Part shown: positions 6,472 through 8,099 of the stretch, one piece after another
Position numbering within the stretch: the stretch's first letter is position 1
Layout of the letters: each line of letters opens with the position of its first letter
Assembly: GCA_030149625.1 (NCBI GenBank)
Contig: JASLHP010000077.1
Coordinates: 1-8,099, forward strand
DNA from: Solirubrobacteraceae bacterium
GTDB lineage: Bacteria > Actinomycetota > Thermoleophilia > Solirubrobacterales > Solirubrobacteraceae
Reading direction: 5' to 3'
DNA length: 8,099 nucleotides
The notes under the pieces: model-generated
The model's database searches: none
What the model was told of the DNA's origin: nothing
The model's input: only the letters and a program-made list of their open reading frames with translations
Position numbers and translations under genes: made by a program

Positions 6472-7508
6472 GCGGCAGCGCTGAGAGCCCTGGCTCCACT
6501 CGCGCCGCGCCGCGCGCGACCGAAGCGCAGAGCGGGCCGGGCGCGGCGCCGGCGCTGGCTGTGCGGGTGCCCGACTTCTTCATCGTCGGACACCCCAAGA
6601 GCGGCACCACGGCGCTCTACGAGATGCTGGGACGCCATCCGCAGATCTTCATGGGCGAGGAGAAGGAGCCGTGGTACTTCTCTCCTGAGCTGCGCTTCCG
6701 CCCGCCGCCGCGCGAGCCGTTCGCGATCCCCGAGACGCTCGCCCAATACGCGACGCTGTTCGAGCGCGCCGCGCCGGGCCAGCGCGTGGGGGAGGCGTCC
6801 ACCACCTATCTCTGGTCCCGTGCGGCGGCCGAGCTGATCGCCGCGGCACAGCCGCGCGCGCGGATCATTGCGATTCTGCGCGAGCCCGCGAGCTTTCTGC
6901 GCTCGCTGCATCTGCAGTTCCTCGAGGCGCACATCGAGACCGAGAGCGACTTCCGGCGCGCGCTCGAGCTCGAAGCCGCCAGACGCGAAGCTCGCAACCT
7001 GCCGCGCCACTCCTATTGGCCGCAGATGCTGCAATACGCGGAGCACGTGCGCTACGTGGAGCAGTTGCGCCGCTACCAGACGGCGTTCGCGGCTGAGCAG
7101 CGGCTGATCCTGATCTACGACGACTTTCGTGCCGACAACGAGGGCACCGTGCGCACGGTGCTGCGCTTTCTCGGAGTTGACGATGCCGTTCCGGTCGATA
7201 CGGTCGAGTCCAACACGAGTGTCCGCGCGCGCTCGCAGGCCGTTCATGAACTCGTGCACGCCGTCGCCGTGGGTGGCGGGCCGGCATCGCGGGCGTTGAA
7301 GTCCGGGCTGAAGGCGTTGACGCCGCAGGGCCCGCGCCGCCGGCTGCTGCGCACGGTCAGGAGCCGCATCGTCTACCGCGAGCCGTCCGCGGCCGACGAG
7401 CAGCTGATGGCGGAACTGCGCGTGCGCTTCAAATCGGAGGTCGAGGCGCTCAGCGAGTACCTGGATCGCGACCTGATCGCGCTATGGGGCTATGACGGGC
7501 TCCAGTGA
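6468..7508 (+). CDS. PAPS-dependent sulfotransferase (Sulfotransfer family, heparan-type)
   Basis: Likely transfers sulfate from PAPS to a hydroxyl or amino group of a sugar. The protein is 346 aa. After a roughly 34-residue low-complexity N-terminus comes DFFIVGHPKSGTTALYEML, the 5'-phosphosulfate loop (K44, S45, G46, T47, T48). KEPWYF (66-71) follows, where E67 lines up with the catalytic glutamate of heparan-type sulfotransferases. GEASTTYLW is next, then the 3'-phosphate site RIIAILREPASFLRSLHL with R138 and S146 at the canonical spacing. LIYDDFRADNEGT and a C-terminal LDRDLIALWGYD are also typical. GTG at 6468 is chosen because it overlaps the ABC gene stop (GTGA) and sits just ahead of the domain; the frame stays open upstream to about 6171, but that is ABC coding sequence. 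There is no signal peptide, so action is cytosolic, where PAPS is made. It is the last of the four coupled genes. The acceptor is unknown; the precursor glycan of this operon is the natural guess. Confidence 0.88.
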   Translation: MSGSAESPGSTRAAPRATEAQSGPGAAPALAVRVPDFFIVGHPKSGTTALYEMLGRHPQIFMGEEKEPWYFSPELRFRPPPREPFAIPETLAQYATLFERAAPGQRVGEASTTYLWSRAAAELIAAAQPRARIIAILREPASFLRSLHLQFLEAHIETESDFRRALELEAARREARNLPRHSYWPQMLQYAEHVRYVEQLRRYQTAFAAEQRLILIYDDFRADNEGTVRTVLRFLGVDDAVPVDTVESNTSVRARSQAVHELVHAVAVGGGPASRALKSGLKALTPQGPRRRLLRTVRSRIVYREPSAADEQLMAELRVRFKSEVEALSEYLDRDLIALWGYDGLQ

Positions 7509-7571
7509 CCGTCCGATCTTCACAAAATCAGTGATTGCAACAGTCAAGGGTTGATAGCATCGCTCTCGCTC
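7509..7571 (+). promoter_or_regulatory. AT-richer gap with operator-like palindrome and possible promoter
   Basis: This 63-base gap breaks the run of overlapping genes and is visibly richer in A/T than its neighbours. It holds a perfect 5-1-5 palindrome AATCA-G-TGATT (7526-7536). TAGCAT (7555-7560) fits the TANNNT -10 consensus and ends eleven bases before the GTG at 7572, so the message could have an almost absent leader. The -35 is unclear: TTGCAA (7535-7540) is only 14 bases from TAGCAT. No hairpin plus T-run terminator is seen after the sulfotransferase stop, so read-through from the operon is possible. Confidence 0.4.
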
Positions 7572-8099
7572 GTGTCACAAAAATCACTTCACATAGCATG
7601 GATCGGATTTGCCCCCGTCGACGATGCCGGCGGGGTTCCCGGTATCGCGACCGACCTACTGCCCGGGCTCGCGAGGCTCGGTCACCGCATCGATTGCTTC
7701 TTTCCCTCCAACGAGCACGAGCTGCCGCCGCGCATCACCGATGTCGAGAATCTCACATTCGTCTGGGGAACGAGCTCCTGGCGATGGAACCGCTGGTACA
7801 GCCGTAACCGCTTTACCGCTTTTGTGAGCGCGCAGCTTGCCGGCGGCATCGCCTCACTGCGGCTTCGCTCGGTGCTCGCAAGCAGACACGCCAACGATCC
7901 CTACGACGTCCTCTACCAGTTTTCCAACGTCGAAAACCGCGCCGCGCCGCGTCGCCTCAGGCGCACCGTACCGCTGGTCGCGCATCCGGGACAGCGCAGC
8001 GCAGACGCGCAGCGCGTCCTGATCAAGGAGCGCCGCCTCAGACTTCGCGGCCGCCCAGCCTACGCGTTTGCGATCGCCGCGACGCTGCAGTGGTCTCGG
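7572..8099 (+). CDS. GT4-type glycosyltransferase, N-terminal part (truncated by window end)
   Basis: An open frame of 176 codons runs from GTG at 7572 to the last base with no stop, so this is the 5' part of a longer gene. It begins SQKSLHIAWIGFAP, then GGVPGIATDLLPGLARLGH (residues 20-38) and RIDCFFPS. This is the first beta strand, glycine-rich loop and helix of a GT-B glycosyltransferase acceptor domain. Further on are VTFVWGT-like (LTFVWGTSSWRWNRWYS), DPYDVLYQFSNVE and VPLVAHPGQ segments, the second strand set of such a domain. The donor-binding half with EX7E lies outside the window. GTG at 7572 is favoured because it directly precedes the conserved strand. TTG at 7551 is an in-frame alternative, but its AAGGG directly abuts the start and is too close to serve as a Shine-Dalgarno. 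Sequence, codon use and context fit a sugar-adding enzyme of the same locus; the sugar is unknown. Confidence 0.78.
   Translation, partial: MSQKSLHIAWIGFAPVDDAGGVPGIATDLLPGLARLGHRIDCFFPSNEHELPPRITDVENLTFVWGTSSWRWNRWYSRNRFTAFVSAQLAGGIASLRLRSVLASRHANDPYDVLYQFSNVENRAAPRRLRRTVPLVAHPGQRSADAQRVLIKERRLRLRGRPAYAFAIAATLQWSR

Noticed and set aside
7535..7827. Two short plus-strand frames near the right end
   Set aside because: They lie in other frames of the truncated glycosyltransferase, which has recognisable GT-B motifs and stays open to the window edge.

Overview
The window is a very GC-rich (roughly two-thirds G+C by eye) piece of a surface-polysaccharide or exopolysaccharide locus. The strong G/C third-position codon bias, frequent GTG starts, ATGA/GTGA gene overlaps and weak ribosome binding sites point to a high-GC actinobacterium. 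The style of the two GT4 glycosyltransferases and of the Wzz-ATPase fusion reminds me of Thermoleophilia (Solirubrobacter/Conexibacter relatives). That placement is from memory of protein style, not from a marker gene.

Layout: a GT4 glycosyltransferase lies on the minus strand (about 43-1188). A divergent intergenic region (1189-1352) separates it from a plus-strand run of four genes with no spacing between them. These are a Wzz-type chain-length regulator fused to a BY-kinase-like ATPase (1353-3083), a multi-membrane-spanning O-antigen polymerase/ligase-like protein (3080-4681), a fused TMD-NBD ABC exporter of the lipid/lipid-linked-oligosaccharide flippase type (4678-6471), and a PAPS-dependent sulfotransferase (6468-7508). 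Each junction is a 4-base overlap (ATGA, GTGA, GTGA), so the four are probably one translationally coupled operon. After a 63-base, comparatively AT-rich gap, a second GT4-type glycosyltransferase starts near 7572 and runs off the right edge still in frame.

Working model (inference): glycosyltransferases build a lipid-linked repeat, the ABC protein flips it, the Wzy-like protein polymerises it, the Wzz-like protein sets chain length, and the sulfotransferase adds sulfate. The product would be a sulfated polysaccharide or glycolipid. The most unusual points are the sulfotransferase inside the Wzy/Wzz operon, the degenerate nucleotide-binding motifs of the Wzz-fused ATPase (the Walker A lysine position is valine), and a PglK/MsbA-like ABC protein where a Wzx flippase would be expected. 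I saw no RNA genes, insertion sequences, CRISPR arrays, tRNAs or convincing intrinsic terminators.
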